This document shows positions 34,660 through 46,900 of a stretch of 64,000 nucleotides of DNA, piece after piece. The stretch spans positions 15,434,001 to 15,498,000 of the forward strand of contig CM074863.1 in NCBI GenBank assembly GCA_037501455.1, read 5' to 3'. Every line of letters begins with the position of its first letter. Position 1 is the first letter of the stretch. The DNA is from Lantana camara (Eukaryota; Streptophyta; Magnoliopsida; Lamiales; Verbenaceae). The notes under the pieces are model-generated. The model did no database searches and had not been told where the DNA came from. It saw nothing but the letters and a program-made list of their open reading frames with translations. Position numbers and translations under genes: made by a program.

Positions 34660-37600
34660 AAAGCGGGCGCTCGAAGCCCCTCGGCCTGATGTTCGCATTG
34701 AGCCTACTGAGAAATTTCTAACTATCAAGTTGGAACCAGGGAATCTAGAAAAGACCACCCAGATTGGCTCAAACCTCGACGGTCCATCTCAAATCATGAT
34801 GATTGACTTTCTCCGAGAGAACCTTGATGTGTTTGCATGGAAGGCATCTGACTTCATTGGTATAGATCCGAGCTTTATTGTTCACAGGCTTAACGTAGAT
34901 CCAGCCTTCAAACCAATCAAGTAAAAGAAGAGGGATGTTCATGGGTTCAGAAGGCAAGTCATTGAAGAGGAGGTCAACAAACTCCTTGAGGCTCAGTACA
35001 TAGAGGAAATCCTATATCCTGAATGGCTTTGCAATGTGGTTCTCGTGCCTAAGAGCGCTAACCAATAGCGCATGTGTAACGACTTTACTGATCTCAACAA
35101 GGCTTGCCCCAAAGATCCGTACCCCCTGCCAAGGATTGATCAGTTAGTAGATTCGAAGGCCGGTTGTGAGCTCATGAGCATGATGGATGCATTCCAGGGG
35201 TATTACCAGATTTTCATGGCACCCGAGGACCGCCCCAAAACCTCCTTCGTGGTCCATGTGGGTGTTTATTACTTCAAAGTTACGCCTTTCGGGCTCAAAA
35301 GTGCTGGAACCACCTATCAGCGCCTCGTCAACAGGATGTTTGAGCGTGAAATCAGAAAGTCCATGGAAGTTTACGTGGATGACATGATCGTCAAGAGCGA
35401 GCGCCAACATTCCCATCTGGAGGACCTCAGGCGAGCCTTCAACATCCTACGCCACTATGGTATGAAACTAAACCCTTCCAAGTGTACTTTTGGCGTTCGA
35501 GGAGGAAAGTTCTTGGGGTACGTTGTCAGTTAAAGGGGCATTGAGGCCAACCCGGAGAAAATCAAGGAGATCATAGACATTCTTTTCCCTCAGAATGTCA
35601 GAGAGGTCCAAATACTGGTGGGCAAAATCATCTCCTAGAACAGGTTTATTTCCCGCTCGGCGGACAGAAACTAGCCTTTCTTTAAAATTTTACGTAACGC
35701 TCGCAACTTTACCTGGACCGAGGAATGTGTGAAGGCATTACAAAACATGAAGCAGTACCTCTCACGTGCGCCCTTATTAACGAAGCCGGTCCCCGGAGAG
35801 AATCTGTTTGTTTATCTCTCTGTTTCTTCAGAAGCTACGAGCGCAGTCCTTGTCGCTGTTCGTGAGCGTAAACATTTGCCAGTATATTATTTGAGCAAAA
35901 CTTTGCAAGGGGCGGAAAAGAGATACATGGAGATAGAAAAGTTCGCTTTTGCCCTCGTCAACGCCTCCAGGAGGCTGAGGCCTTATTTTCAAGCTCATTC
36001 CATCACTGTGCTTAGGGATCAGCCACTTAAGCAAGTACTCTCGAAATCGGACGTCTCAGGTAGACTAATCAAGTGGTCCATAGAACTCAGTCAATTTGAT
36101 ATCAACTTCGAGCCTAGGACAGCCATCCAGGCTCAAGCGGTGGTGGATCTCTAGGTTGAGAGGTTCGGTTTGGAACCCATACCCTCGCCAGATGACGGTC
36201 TCTGGCTTTTACACACAGATGGTTCCTCGACCTCCCAAGGGGGGGGAGCCGGGGTGACCCTCAGGGACCCTCGAGGAATTGAAATTGACTACACGATCAA
36301 ACTAGCTTTCCAAGTCACCAACAATGAGGCTGAGTACGAGGCCCTCATCCAAGGACTCAGAATTGACCTTCAGAATGGAGCCTCTCGGGTCACTGTTTAC
36401 GTTGACTCTCAACTAATTGCTAGTCTGGCGGATGACACTTATGAGGCTCGAGAAACCATCACGGTGCAGTATCTGGTAAAGGGTAAAGAGATGATCGCCA
36501 AATTCAAGGAGTTTCATTTGCTGCAGGTTCCGCGAGTGAAAAACGAGCGCGCGGATGCCCTCTCTAAATTTGCATCTACCCTAGAGGGCTCCTGTAAGCG
36601 TTCTGTCACGTTCCTTAGAACAGAGGAACCGTTGATAAGCGAGGGGAAACCCTCGGGTCAAGTGAACATGATCGACCCATCCGAGCCACATTGGCTTGAT
36701 GACATCATCAAATTTCTACAGAATGGAACTTGTCCGAGTGATAAAGTGGAAGCACAGAAAGTAAGGAGTAAAGCCCCTCGTTTCTCCCTCGATAACGAGG
36801 GTAGGCTCTTTAAGTGGTCTTTCCAAGGCCCTCCGATGAGATGCCTAAGACCCTCGCAAGCTAGGGAAGTATTGGAACATGTGCACAATGGAAACTATGG
36901 AAATCATTCCGACGGTCGGATTTTGGCTAAGAAGGTGTTGAGGAGTAGATTCTATTGGCCCTCGTTATTACAGGACGCCATCAATTACTCAAAAAAATGC
37001 CCCAATTGTCAGTTTCACTCCAATACCCCTCCGCTCCCAGCAGCCCAAATGATCCCAATCGACGTTTCGTGGCCCTTTGACCAGTGGGGCATTGACATAG
37101 TGGGACCCCTTCCAATGGCGGTCGGACAAAAAAAATTCGTGATCCTCACGGTGGACTACTTTACCAAGTGGGCCGAGGCTGAAGCGGTCGCAAAAATCAC
37201 ATTCAAGGTTCTAAGGGACTTCATTTGGAAAAACATCATCTGCCGATATGGCATCCCGATGGTACTAATCTCGGACAATGGTTCGCAATTCATTGCTGCT
37301 GACACTCGAGAATGGTGCTCAGAACTTGGCATTGAGCAGCGCTTCACTTCCGTGGGCCACCCTCAGGCCAACGGTCAAGCTGAGGTCACCCACAGAACCA
37401 TACTCCAGCATCTGAAAACGATGCTCGAGAGTAAGAAAGGCGAATGGGCTAAAGAGCTTCAGGGAGCCCTCTGGGCATATCGTACTACCCCCCGAGCGGC
37501 AACTGGTGAGACCCCTTACTCCCTTGTGTACGGCTCTGAGGCCATGATACCTGCGGAAATCATTCAAGAGTCCGCACGCGTTGCCTATTTCGAGCCTGCA

Positions 37601-37921
37601 ACAAACGAGAGTAATCGGGCTCTCGAATTAGACCTACTAGACGAGAAGAGAGATGCTGTTTGGGCTCGGATCCACAAGTACAAAGCGACCGTAGCCCATT
37701 AGTACAACAAGCGCGTCAAGGAAAGGACCTTCCAGCTAGGGGACTTAGTCCTCAAAAGAGTTGAAGTATCCAGACACGTGGGTAAGTTAGACCCCAATTG
37801 GGAAAGCCCCTTCAAAGTCACTCAGGTACAAGCGAACAATACCTACCTACTGGAGACCTTGCAAGGCGAGCATCTCCCCCGACTATGGAATGCATGTAGC
37901 CTCAGAAGATTCTATGTGTAA
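34660..37921 (+). pseudogene. Tat-lineage pol remnant: RT, RNase H, second RNase H, integrase
   Basis: RT spans about 34900-35640, with PYPLPRIDQLVD, the catalytic YVDD at 35372-35383 and FGLKSAGTTYQRLV. RNase H follows (35729-36154), then an archaeal-type RNase H (about 36190-36570; HTDGSS, NNEAEYEAL, DSQL, ERADALSKF). Integrase has its zinc finger near 36870-37010 and D, D, E in GIDIVGP, ISDNGSQF and GQAEVTHR. In-frame stops lie at 34922, 35066, 35531, about 35636, 36152 and 37700, and the tail reads on to 37921. The 36170-37702 block is 510 codons long without a stop, surprisingly open for an otherwise broken gene. Inactive. Confidence 0.9.
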
Positions 37922-38787
37922 TTGCAACCCTTGTAAACGCCGGCTCGAGGCACTTTGTATCTTCTTTTGACAGAAATACGAACACATCAGTAGGTATTTT
38001 CCATTCATTATATGTCATTTACTTGGTTCAATTAATATTGTGCATCATCAATCACATCAATGCCCACTCCGTGTCGAGGGTACTCCACGGCGAATGGCTT
38101 GGTACCCACCCGGGCCAAACTCTTAGATGGGCAAGCCCAACTCCAGACCAATACTATCGGTGTGTCGAGGACCCTCCGCATCGAGCAGCCAGACGCTCAT
38201 AAGCGCATAAACCTTTGAAACAAGCAAGTCAGAACTGGGGTTGCTATATGCTTAATTACACCAACTAGATGCTGATCACTCTAGTTCGCGCTCGTAAACC
38301 CCTTAAAATTCTCACCTCTTTACTAATGCGTACGCTCGTAGATAATCAACACTTGGCAAATTCTCTTGCGGATTTCTAAGTGAAAAGTTCCTACTACGGT
38401 TACGCTCGTTTTTATTCAGCACTTAGACAAATTCTCATCAAAAGCCAACACTTAGCAAGTCCCCTAATGGATTTTTAAGTTCAAAGTTGGGCCTTATATT
38501 GAAGATGGCCAGGGTACCCCATACACAGATTACCCTCGCGCCCATACTTTCACATATCATAAACCTCCAAGCATAAAAAAGAAATCAACAAACAACATTC
38601 AAAGCATGAGAATGTTGAAGGAAGAACAAATTCCATTCATGGAGGGAGAAAAAAGAATTACAACGATAAAACAAGAGCAGAAAATAGTTAAAAGAGTTCG
38701 TTGGTGTTCATAACAGGAATAGTAGAAAATAAAACAGATTTGCATGATAAGCAACAAAAGCAGGCAGAATCATCTGGGGAGTTGCCT
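37922..38787. other. Non-coding spacer between integrase and antisense gene
   Basis: No gene was seen. Short CGCTCGT words and direct partial repeats (ACACTTAGCAA / ACACTTGGCAAATTCTC at about 38349 and 38453) occur. It probably contains the 3' end of the antisense transcript. Confidence 0.5.
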
Positions 38788-41175
38788 TCACAAAGCCTCT
38801 TGAGAACCGCCCCCACCATCGGAGTTGAGCGCTTGAGAAGCCTGGGGCTCGGGAGGGGCCATCGCCAATGGAACAGGGGCCAAGACCTCGGAATTTACAG
38901 GATGAGCGTCACCCTGGCCCTCCTCATCTGGGACATCCTCATCAGCGTCCTCGTCGACCGTAATAGGCTCTGGATGTAGGGGGTTGGCCGCCATAAATTC
39001 ACCCTGGAGCATAATAACTAAGTTATTATACTTCGGCTCTGTTAGGTCCTCGGTCTGATCCCTATATGGCACGACCGGCTCTAGGTTTTCATCAAGGTCC
39101 AGGCGTAGGCGAGCGTCATTACGAATACTGGGGGGCACCACTCCCAACTTAATCAGCTGGCCCACCAACTTCCAGAAAAACCGTTTGGCGTTGGCGAAGC
39201 AGTGAAGCTTGGCAGCGAAGGCGAAGGCCTTTGAATGAGCGAACTTGAGGACAGAGTCCCAAGCTACCCTCGGCTCCAAGTCTGCAATCTTGCTTTAAAG
39301 GTCAGCAAGCTCTGTTCTCACCGACTCCAGTTGATGGTCGCGCTCGTTTAGTGCTTCGGTGAGATGCTTGCTATTCTCCCTCTGCCGGTTTCGTTCCTCC
39401 TTCAGATCCTTGTACTTCTTATCCAACCTCAGTCATGCGTCCTCTCGTTCTTCGAGCGTTCTCTTCACTGTATCACGCTCTAATTTGACAACCGTGAGCT
39501 CAGCAGGGACTTGGTCATAATCCTCTTGCAGCTGGCCAGGATCGGAGATGCGCAACAGCTTCTTGTATTTGGCCTTGTGCTCAGAATAAATTTTCGAGCG
39601 TCTCTGCAAGTTCTTCAACCTGGGAACCACCTCCTACAGCAACATAAACTACATTAAGTCCCAAGCTAACTTGAGAAAGACTAAAGTTGCGAGAAGAAAC
39701 TTAGCGCACTTACCCTCAGGAGGACTTGGCAGGCGTCGTTGGCAACTTGAGCGGCATCCTGCTCGTTCAACTTTTGGTGGTCTCCCGAGAATTGAAGCTG
39801 GTGGATTATCCCCGTGACCAAATTCCGGGTAGATGAACTTCTCCTCAAGAGCACAGGGCCCTCCTCCATTGAGCGTTGGTAACGAGTGTCTCCGCCGCGT
39901 TCGAACTTCCAGAAGCTCTCATCTTCCGAGGAGGAAGTGTTGCCTTCCTCCCCTCGAACGCCAACCACTACCTCTTTCCCCTTGCCGGAGATGGGGATTG
40001 AATCCGCCATCCTCTTCCTCTTCCTCTTCCTTGATTGTTGGGCCCTCTCCTCATCTAGAGCCCTCATTACTATCCCCGAGTGGTTGCCCCGGGGGGGGGG
40101 GGGTAGTGGGCACTTGCACTTGTTCCTGGCTGGGAGGGGTGACTCCACGAGCATCCCCAAGGGTCAAATCTTCAATGTGGCAGTCTCCTCGGCCGCCACT
40201 TCCATCTCCGCGGCCCTCACCTCGGCCGCTTGAACCTCGCCTCGTGCCCCGGCCCCCTCGCTGTGCAATTGGAGGCCCAGGCTGCTGTTGTTGTTGTTGT
40301 TGCTGGTTCCCTCCCGCTCGGTGAGCGCGCATCATTGCTGCAATGCTCTCTGCACTTACTCCGGCCATCAGAATATCTACGTCTGCAAAGAGACAGTCGA
40401 GCATCAGAAGGTCGTATGCAAAATACTTATGGTAAAAACAACAAAATATACGCAGTTAGTGTTTCTACTCAAAATGTTAGAGATGTTAGTTTCCTAGAAT
40501 CTGACCATCGCGGTTCATGATTCGAGCGGGAGGATTGACCACCATCTCCGGAGGGCACACAAGCCTATAACGAAATAGCACCTCCTCGTCCCTCATCAAG
40601 TCCTTAGCTTTGATCAATCTTTTCTCATTTTTCATAACTTGGGCTAGACACTTTGCCCAGTGCTCAAAATCCTTGTTCTCGGATCTGTGTTTGACTATAA
40701 GCCCTTCTCCATGCGTTACCCACTCTCGGGGTACTCTAAAGATCCCACCTGGTGCCCCCACAAAAAAGAATTTCTCCTTCCAATTCTCTCCGTAGGAAGT
40801 TGAGGGCGAGTCTATCATTTTTAGCCCTGTTTTGGCCTGGGCATAGTAGAAACCATCTCTCGGGGACGAGCGTGGAGAACGGGCCACCTGAATCAAGTGG
40901 TCTTGGGGCCTCACAGCACTATTCAACAAGGGAAAAACCCTTTCCCCTTGCCTTTGCATCTAGATTGGTAGATCCATCTCTTCGAAAAGGTGATCCACAC
41001 CCTCAGGACAGCGCTCGTTCATCCCTTGAACGGCGGCATCAAGTTCCTCATCCCCAGCCTCCTCTGGGACTCTCGCTATCGGAATAGCAGTCGGAATCTC
41101 ACCATGAGGAGAAGAACTTTCTACATACATCTCATCTATCTCCCTCACCATTTGATCTACGATGTTTTCCGCCAT
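38788..41175 (-). pseudogene. Decayed antisense gene (aORF) of the Tat element
   Basis: Reconstructable exons on the minus strand are 41175-40506, 40382-39714 and 39633-38788, with GT-AG-compatible borders. The product would have a globular N-terminal part (DGFYYAQAKTG, WKEKFFFVG), a Gln run and Arg/Gly-rich middle, a coiled coil (about 39633-39300) and an acidic tail, the architecture of the intact gene at 7981-9867. Breaks are an in-frame TAG near 40962, a frame change at a 13-G run (40091-40103), a TGA at 39433 and a TAA near 39295. The start codon (MAENIVDQ) is intact. Confidence 0.72.
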
Positions 41176-41781
41176 TATTGATCTTTGATCTTGAAGATGG
41201 AGCTCTCAATAGAAATTCAGTGGAGGAGAAGAGTTTTAGTGCGGATTTAATGGCTAAGAAGGTTGTCCCACGTAAGGACCACTCTCAACACAACCTAAAT
41301 CTAGGGTTAGTACGAAAATTACAAAGGATTACCTAAGGTAGAAGAAGAAGTTTGCTGGAGAAGTCGCCGGAAATCGCAAGAAATGGCAGAGAGTTTGCTG
41401 CTGATTTACTCTAAGAAGGTTTGAATGCGTAAAGAGTGAAAAGAGGCTTCCAAATCCCTATTTGTAGGGGGGAAAGCTGGCATTGATTAAGGTTTGGGAT
41501 TCAAACCGCAATTATTTTCGGCCTTGAAAGCCCCCCACCCTTGGTAACTGCCGCACGTCTCCCAACAGGCACGCGCCCACTCAGCAGAACACGCGCCCAC
41601 GTCGCCACTCAACATTGAATGTGGACATGACTCCATTTATTGCTGTGTCAAAAAATATTCGTTACAGAAGGCGGACAGTCATTTTCCTCCAAAAGTTTGA
41701 CCCTCGAATATTCAAAGCCAGGACTCAATTTTCAAAATTCTACAGTACGCTCAAGCGTAACTACAGAATTTGGGGGGCAAA
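41176..41781. other. Leader of the antisense gene and polypurine tract
   Basis: No gene was seen. The stretch ends in TTTGGGGGGCAAA, the likely polypurine tract, next to the 3' LTR at 41782. The promoter of the antisense gene must lie here or in the LTR. Confidence 0.55.
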
Positions 41782-42664
41782 TGATGAGGCCAAATTATGC
41801 TCATATCAGCACCGCACACGTCTCATGATCTGAAGGACCCAGAGCTCTAACGCTCTTGATAATGGGCTCGTGGAATTGGCCCAGCGCATTCCCTCATCCC
41901 CTATACGTTCCAGACTTGCGCGCACTCGGCCCAAGTCATGAGCGTAGGATCGGTCTGTCAATTCCCTTGGACGCTCGCACTACGGTCCCAAGGGACGTTC
42001 CATGCCCAGACTCCCCCTCTTTTACGCCAGGGACCGCCGCTATAATTGAGCTTGGGTCCCAGGGGAACCTCTCCCGAGCGTGGCCAGTGCTCGGGTTCAG
42101 TGTCAAAGGGCGCTATTCGCCTCGAGGACCAATCCCACCGCGGTAAGGAGTCCCTCTCGAAGGCCTTTTCAGAGGTACAAGGAGCGTAGCGGAGAAGAAT
42201 TCTACGCTCGCCGCTCGCCAACGACCTTTGACAAAGTGGTAGTGTGCACCTCGTACCTTGCGCCCCACAGGCTTTTCAGAGCCATCGCTTTCATACCATC
42301 ACATGACGCCACGTGTCTAGGGCAGCACAGGATTTGGGACCACTTGGTTAGATTACCCAAAATACCCTGGCCCCTAACATATAAATATGGGAATGTACGC
42401 ACACATTCTCTAAGTCATCTTCCCCCCACACACTACACAACATAAACTGGGCATTTCCTCTGCATGTCGTCTTCCCCAAGCTCCCTGCATTTCACCATTT
42501 TCATCGTTTCCCTACTGCACTTTCTGGTGTTATCCTAGCTGGAAGAACTCACGCTCACTTGGAAACCCAGTTCCTGAGACTCAACGACTGTGATGGTCTT
42601 CCCTTCCACAAACAAATCTTAAAGTGTTTGGTGCTTGAATCCGTTCAAAGTTTCTGCATCATCA
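41782..42664 (+). repeat. 3' LTR of the degraded Tat element (883 bp)
   Basis: It starts TGATGAGGCC and ends GCATCATCA, followed by the target duplication ATCTC. It aligns with 27853-28778 apart from a 44-base gap and many substitutions. TATAAATA recurs at about 42380. Confidence 0.92.
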
Positions 42665-43049
42665 ATCTCGATGTTAAAACTCTAATTTTCTTCTGGTCTT
42701 TCTCGTCGCCCATTCTTCCTCGTCCTCCATCCATCGCTATTCGATCATCCCTTATTCTCCGAAACAAATGACAATGGCAAACAACAACCAAAGGTAGGAA
42801 CATTATTTGATCAGCTGGGTTTTCTGCATTTCATTATCTCTCTTGGAACATTTTGGTTCATCTGTGTTTTCATACATGCAAGGTTTTCTGGGTTTAATGC
42901 ATTACTTTCAATAACTTGATTTTGACTCGATACATCATCATGACTGTATCTCAACACATCTTTAATGGTTTGAACTCCATAACGTTCCATGCATAACGTT
43001 CGACGTGTCGATACCCATGATCGATGTAAAACTACTTTTCAAACCGTAG
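42665..43049 (+). other. Candidate orphan first exon cut off from its promoter by the Tat insertion
   Basis: A pyrimidine-rich leader-like stretch leads to ATGACAATGGCAAAC at 42769, encoding MTMANNNQ before a possible donor AG/GTAGGAAC (about 42796). On the other side of the Tat element a TATATAAAA (27794) lies about 58 bases before the target site. Joined, they would look like a plant core promoter, leader and first exon. No downstream exon was found, so this stays a hypothesis. Confidence 0.3.
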
Positions 43050-44206
43050 CCTCCTCTTCTTCTCCTCTCTCTCTCTCTCTCTCTAGCTGCTCCTTTTAAT
43101 CGCCGCTTCAATGCAAGGGATCAAATCTTCGAAAATATGTAAGATCTGCCCTATTAGATTGAATTGTTCTTGAAAATTATGTTGTTTATTGTTTGATTTT
43201 CGCCAAATAGTAGCAATTAATAGATATTTTTTTATCGAGTCCATGTACTCGTTAGCCTAACGAATTCAACAAAGTTCATCATTACCTACGGGTGCCAAAC
43301 TGCAAGTTGTGTTTGGAAAGATTGGGCTTGATGAAGGTAAAGTCAATCTGTCCATAACAACAATTTGGTAACTTGTTTGAAAAGCTATTGTACGATTTAG
43401 TAGAGATTTGACCTTTTCTCAAGATAATAGCTCGCTGCTTCGTAATTTTTGCAGACAATTGCACACATGTTCCTTTAATATATCTTCAACCTCCTTTTTA
43501 CAAAGGATCGACTACTCAACTACTCGATCCAGTAAAAAGGAGGTCGAAGATATATTAAAGGAACGTGTTTGTAATTGTGTGCAAAAATTATGAAACATCA
43601 AGTTATTATCTCGAGAAAAAGCCAAATCTATACTAAATTGTGCAATAACTTTTCAATAAGTAACCTAATTGTTGTTATGGAGAGCTTCCAATCTGCATTC
43701 ATGAAGCTCAATCCTTTCTAGCTCATTTTGTAGTTCAGCATCGGTGGGTAGGCTAACGATTGCATGGGTTTTACAAAATAATTTATTAATTGTTGCTATT
43801 TAGCAACTAGTCCTACAAAAATGACGATTTTCAAAAGTATTTCAATCAAATACGGCAGATTAAAGAGGAAGACGAACCATAGAAGATATGGAGTCTGAAG
43901 CCATCAAGTGGACTCTCAAAAGATCGATCCGTCGATGAGTTGAATTGAGTACTCTATTGACATTAAAACAGAAGGATCGACCGTTCGATGGGACTCGTCA
44001 AGTAGTCGACTCAGTTCTATTTTATGTAAAATTATTTGAACTTAGCTATAGCATAAAAGATGATGAGAATATAGAAATTTGTATTTATGTGTTTATGATT
44101 ATAATAATAAAATTGAATACATAATTAAGTTCTTATTTTATACCCATTGATGTCGATTCGATTACTATAACCAACCAAGTATTTATTTCGATATTGATAC
44201 ACAAAA

Positions 44207-44257
<51 letters not shown>

Positions 44258-45430
44258 AAACCAATTAAAACGATCAACCAAAGTTTCGATTCATCGAATA
44301 ATTGAGTCGAGTACTCGATCGCCTGAAAAATGGAGGATCGATGTATCGACTGGGCTTGTCGAGCACTCGACTCAATTCTTTCTCTTGTATAAAATAAATT
44401 GAAAATTATTTGAAATGAGGAAATATGAAAAAAGGATTAAAATAAAGAAATTTGCATCAAAGGATCGATTCATTGACTAGTTAAGTCAAGTACGCGATTA
44501 AGCGAAAAAAAAAGAAGGATCAAGACGTCGAGCGGAATAGTCGATAACTCGATTGCTTTTGGGATAGTCGATTATTCATTTTTTAATAAAAATGAAGTAT
44601 CAACGTATCAATTAGTCGGCTTGTTGAGCACTCGACTCATTTATTTTTCTTATAAAATCGACTACGGTAAATGACTTGTCGATCCTATGCAGATTACAAA
44701 AAATTATATTAATCTATATGTGTCGATTACATAATCGACAGAGTCAATTATATGCAAAAAAGATAATCTAACACGATTGACATGTCGATCTTCAAGTGAT
44801 TGATTAGTCGATCTTCAGAAGTTTTGAAGATTAACAGGATTGTCGATCACTTGAAGATCGACACGTCGATCCTGTTTATCTTCAAAACTCTTGAAGATCG
44901 GCATGAAGATCACTTGAAAATCGACATGTCAATCCTGTTCATATTAAAAAAAAAAAACAGAGTAATCAATTGTTCCTTATTGATGTCTTCCTTCTTAATC
45001 TGCCGTATTTGATTGAAATGCTTTTGAATATCGTCATTTTAGTAGGAATTGTTGTCAAATAGTAACAATTAATAGATTTTCTTTGTTTGCCATGCACACC
45101 TAGGAAAAGCCACCGACTCATTTAGTATTGCAAATTACCGAAGCCAAATTGACTAACTATAGGATACGCAATTTTGAAATAAATGTTGGTCTATTTGGCT
45201 CGGACATTTGTAGCTAAAATAAGTCAAGCGCTTTTGTTGAGTGATTCTCGTTCTAACGGGTACATGATTCAAACAAAGAAATATCTACTAATTCCTAAAC
45301 CTTTGGCAAAAATCTTACAGTAAACATGATAATTTTCAAGAGCAATTCAAACTAATAGGGCAGACAACAACTAAACGGCAGGAGAGGCGGCAATTAGGAG
45401 CAGGGCAAGGCAGAGAGGAGGCGGCTAGGG
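43050..45430. repeat. Multi-level inverted-repeat (foldback-like) region rich in TCGA modules
   Basis: Outer arms 43083-43260 and about 45290-45430 are inverted (CTGCTCC, GCCGC, GATCTGCCCTATTAG and its complement). Inside, 43141-43500 is inverted against 43530-43870, with a near-perfect 30-bp stem at 43470-43500 / 43535-43565. A fourth arm lies at 44995-45090. The centre (43880-44960) repeats GGATCGA..TCGAC..GTCGAGTACTCGA modules and a strong hairpin (about 44810-44900). (A)n(TA)n occurs at 44201-44254. No protein is encoded. Confidence 0.8.
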
Positions 45431-46479
45431 TTTAAAAGGACTGTAAGGCAGCAGCGGCTTTTGCAAAACAACCCCTAAAGTTTTTTTCTTTTACAAAATG
45501 AGCGAATTGCAATTGAAATTAGCGGGAAATGTGGAATAACTCCCCACATGCCATGCCAAATTTTAGTTCACTCCTCCCTTGAAATTCGTTCCTTACTAAC
45601 TCCCCAATCCACTTTGCTAATTTTACTTCACTCCCTAATTTAGGTGAGTTTACTAACATACCCTTTGAAGACTATGACTTTTCCTCCCAAACCCATCAAC
45701 CTCATTAATCTGGAATCAAAAGAGAAAATGGTCGATGGTGGGTGCGGATTTCTGAGCAAAAATCCGACAACGTGAAGAAGTGATTTTTGAGTCAAAAATC
45801 GACGGTGGTGGCGAAGAAGTGCGTCAGTTACGGAGGTCAGAGATTTCAGCCGTTCAAGGAGTTTCGCTGCCGACCGGAGTCTTCCGCACTAGGGTTTCCA
45901 CCGCTGAGGTCTGAAATCGGCTTTCAGGGGTTTCAAACGCCGAGGAGGAGGACGACAACCATGAAAACTAAAGGTATTTTCCCAAAAAAAAAATTTACCT
46001 TTTTCCCTAGCTTGGCTCAATACGAAATATCTCGTATTAGATAGGTATTAGGTAATTTTTGTACACGAAAATGGTTGGGTGTTGATGGAATCTGAATGTC
46101 CTGCTTTAGTTGGGTATTGATTGAACCGAAATGCTCAAATTTGTGTGTATGTTGTTTGAATCTAAAAGTCCTAGCTTTTATTCCCCATATTATGCTTGAA
46201 TACGATATTTCAGTTTTTAGATACCTTATTATACCAATTTTGTACACGGAATTGTCCTTTAGTTGAATGAATTGAAATGCCCTGACTTCTTTTCAGGTTC
46301 CTTGAACCGAAATGCACTTGTTTATTTGTGGGTTGTTTGAAATTAAATACCCTACGTATAGTTGTCCTACCTCGTTGAGGACATTTCCTCGATATTTTAG
46401 ATGGCAATCACAAGAAACCAATTTGCCCAGCAACCTTGAAAGAGGCAAAGAAGTACTGGATGGCATTTAGAGGATTGAG

Positions 46480-46703
46480 GTAACTCATTTAAGTATGAGA
46501 TCCCGAGTGACGACGTTGAAGGTACAGTGTGTCCCTCGCAAGGTGTCGGTAGCCTTAATTGCGGTGCCTTTTTCTGCCTTTTTGCCGAATATTTTGCTAG
46601 GGATGATCCTACCTTTTGGAGTGAATCGATGAATGTGAAGATGTCGTACTACCAGGCTCATTTGACTGCTAAGATATTGACTGCGGGAAAGATGATGAGT
46701 TGA
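46480..46703 (+). pseudogene. Ulp1-like (C48) cysteine protease C-terminus carried by the MULE
   Basis: A frame from about 46480 to the TGA at 46701 reads GVGSLNCGAFFCLFAEYFAR and on to KMMS. The catalytic-cysteine region of C48 peptidases (Q..x-CG-F.C..AEY) is clear, with the cysteine codon at 46560-46562. The His/Asp half of the site is absent; upstream sequence (46400-46480) is broken by stops. In intact relatives such proteases act on SUMO-like conjugates; this copy cannot. Confidence 0.75.
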
Positions 46704-46900
46704 TTTGTCTAGGAAACATTTAGTCTGTTGTTGGATACTTTCTTTTTTTTTTTTGGTATGTTGTGGTGATGGGTTGTAAGTTTTTAGGGTGTGCCCTTGA
46801 ACATTTTGTTGTATGCTGCTTAGAGATATGTAAGTGTTATTAGTTCAAATTATGGATATTATGATGTATGAATTTATCTTAACTTCGTATTAGTTGCAAA

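Larger units (their letters stand above)
27853..42664 (+). mobile_element. Tat-lineage Ty3/gypsy retrotransposon, degraded (14.8 kb with nested insert)
   Basis: LTRs at 27853-28778 and 41782-42664 share TGATG...CATCA ends, and 5-bp duplications ATCTC flank the element (27848-27852 and 42665-42669). In order it holds a primer site, gag remnant, RT and RNase H, a second RNase H, integrase and an antisense gene. A second archaeal-type RNase H and an antisense ORF are hallmarks of the Tat lineage. Several stops, a missing central gag and protease, and about 7% LTR mismatch over the first 300 bases show an old, inactive copy. A 4.6-kb element is nested in gag. Confidence 0.93.

Noticed and set aside
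45787..46044. 85-codon plus-strand frame in the MULE
   Set aside because: Lies next to the terminal repeat, no recognisable domain, ends in low-complexity Lys/Phe.
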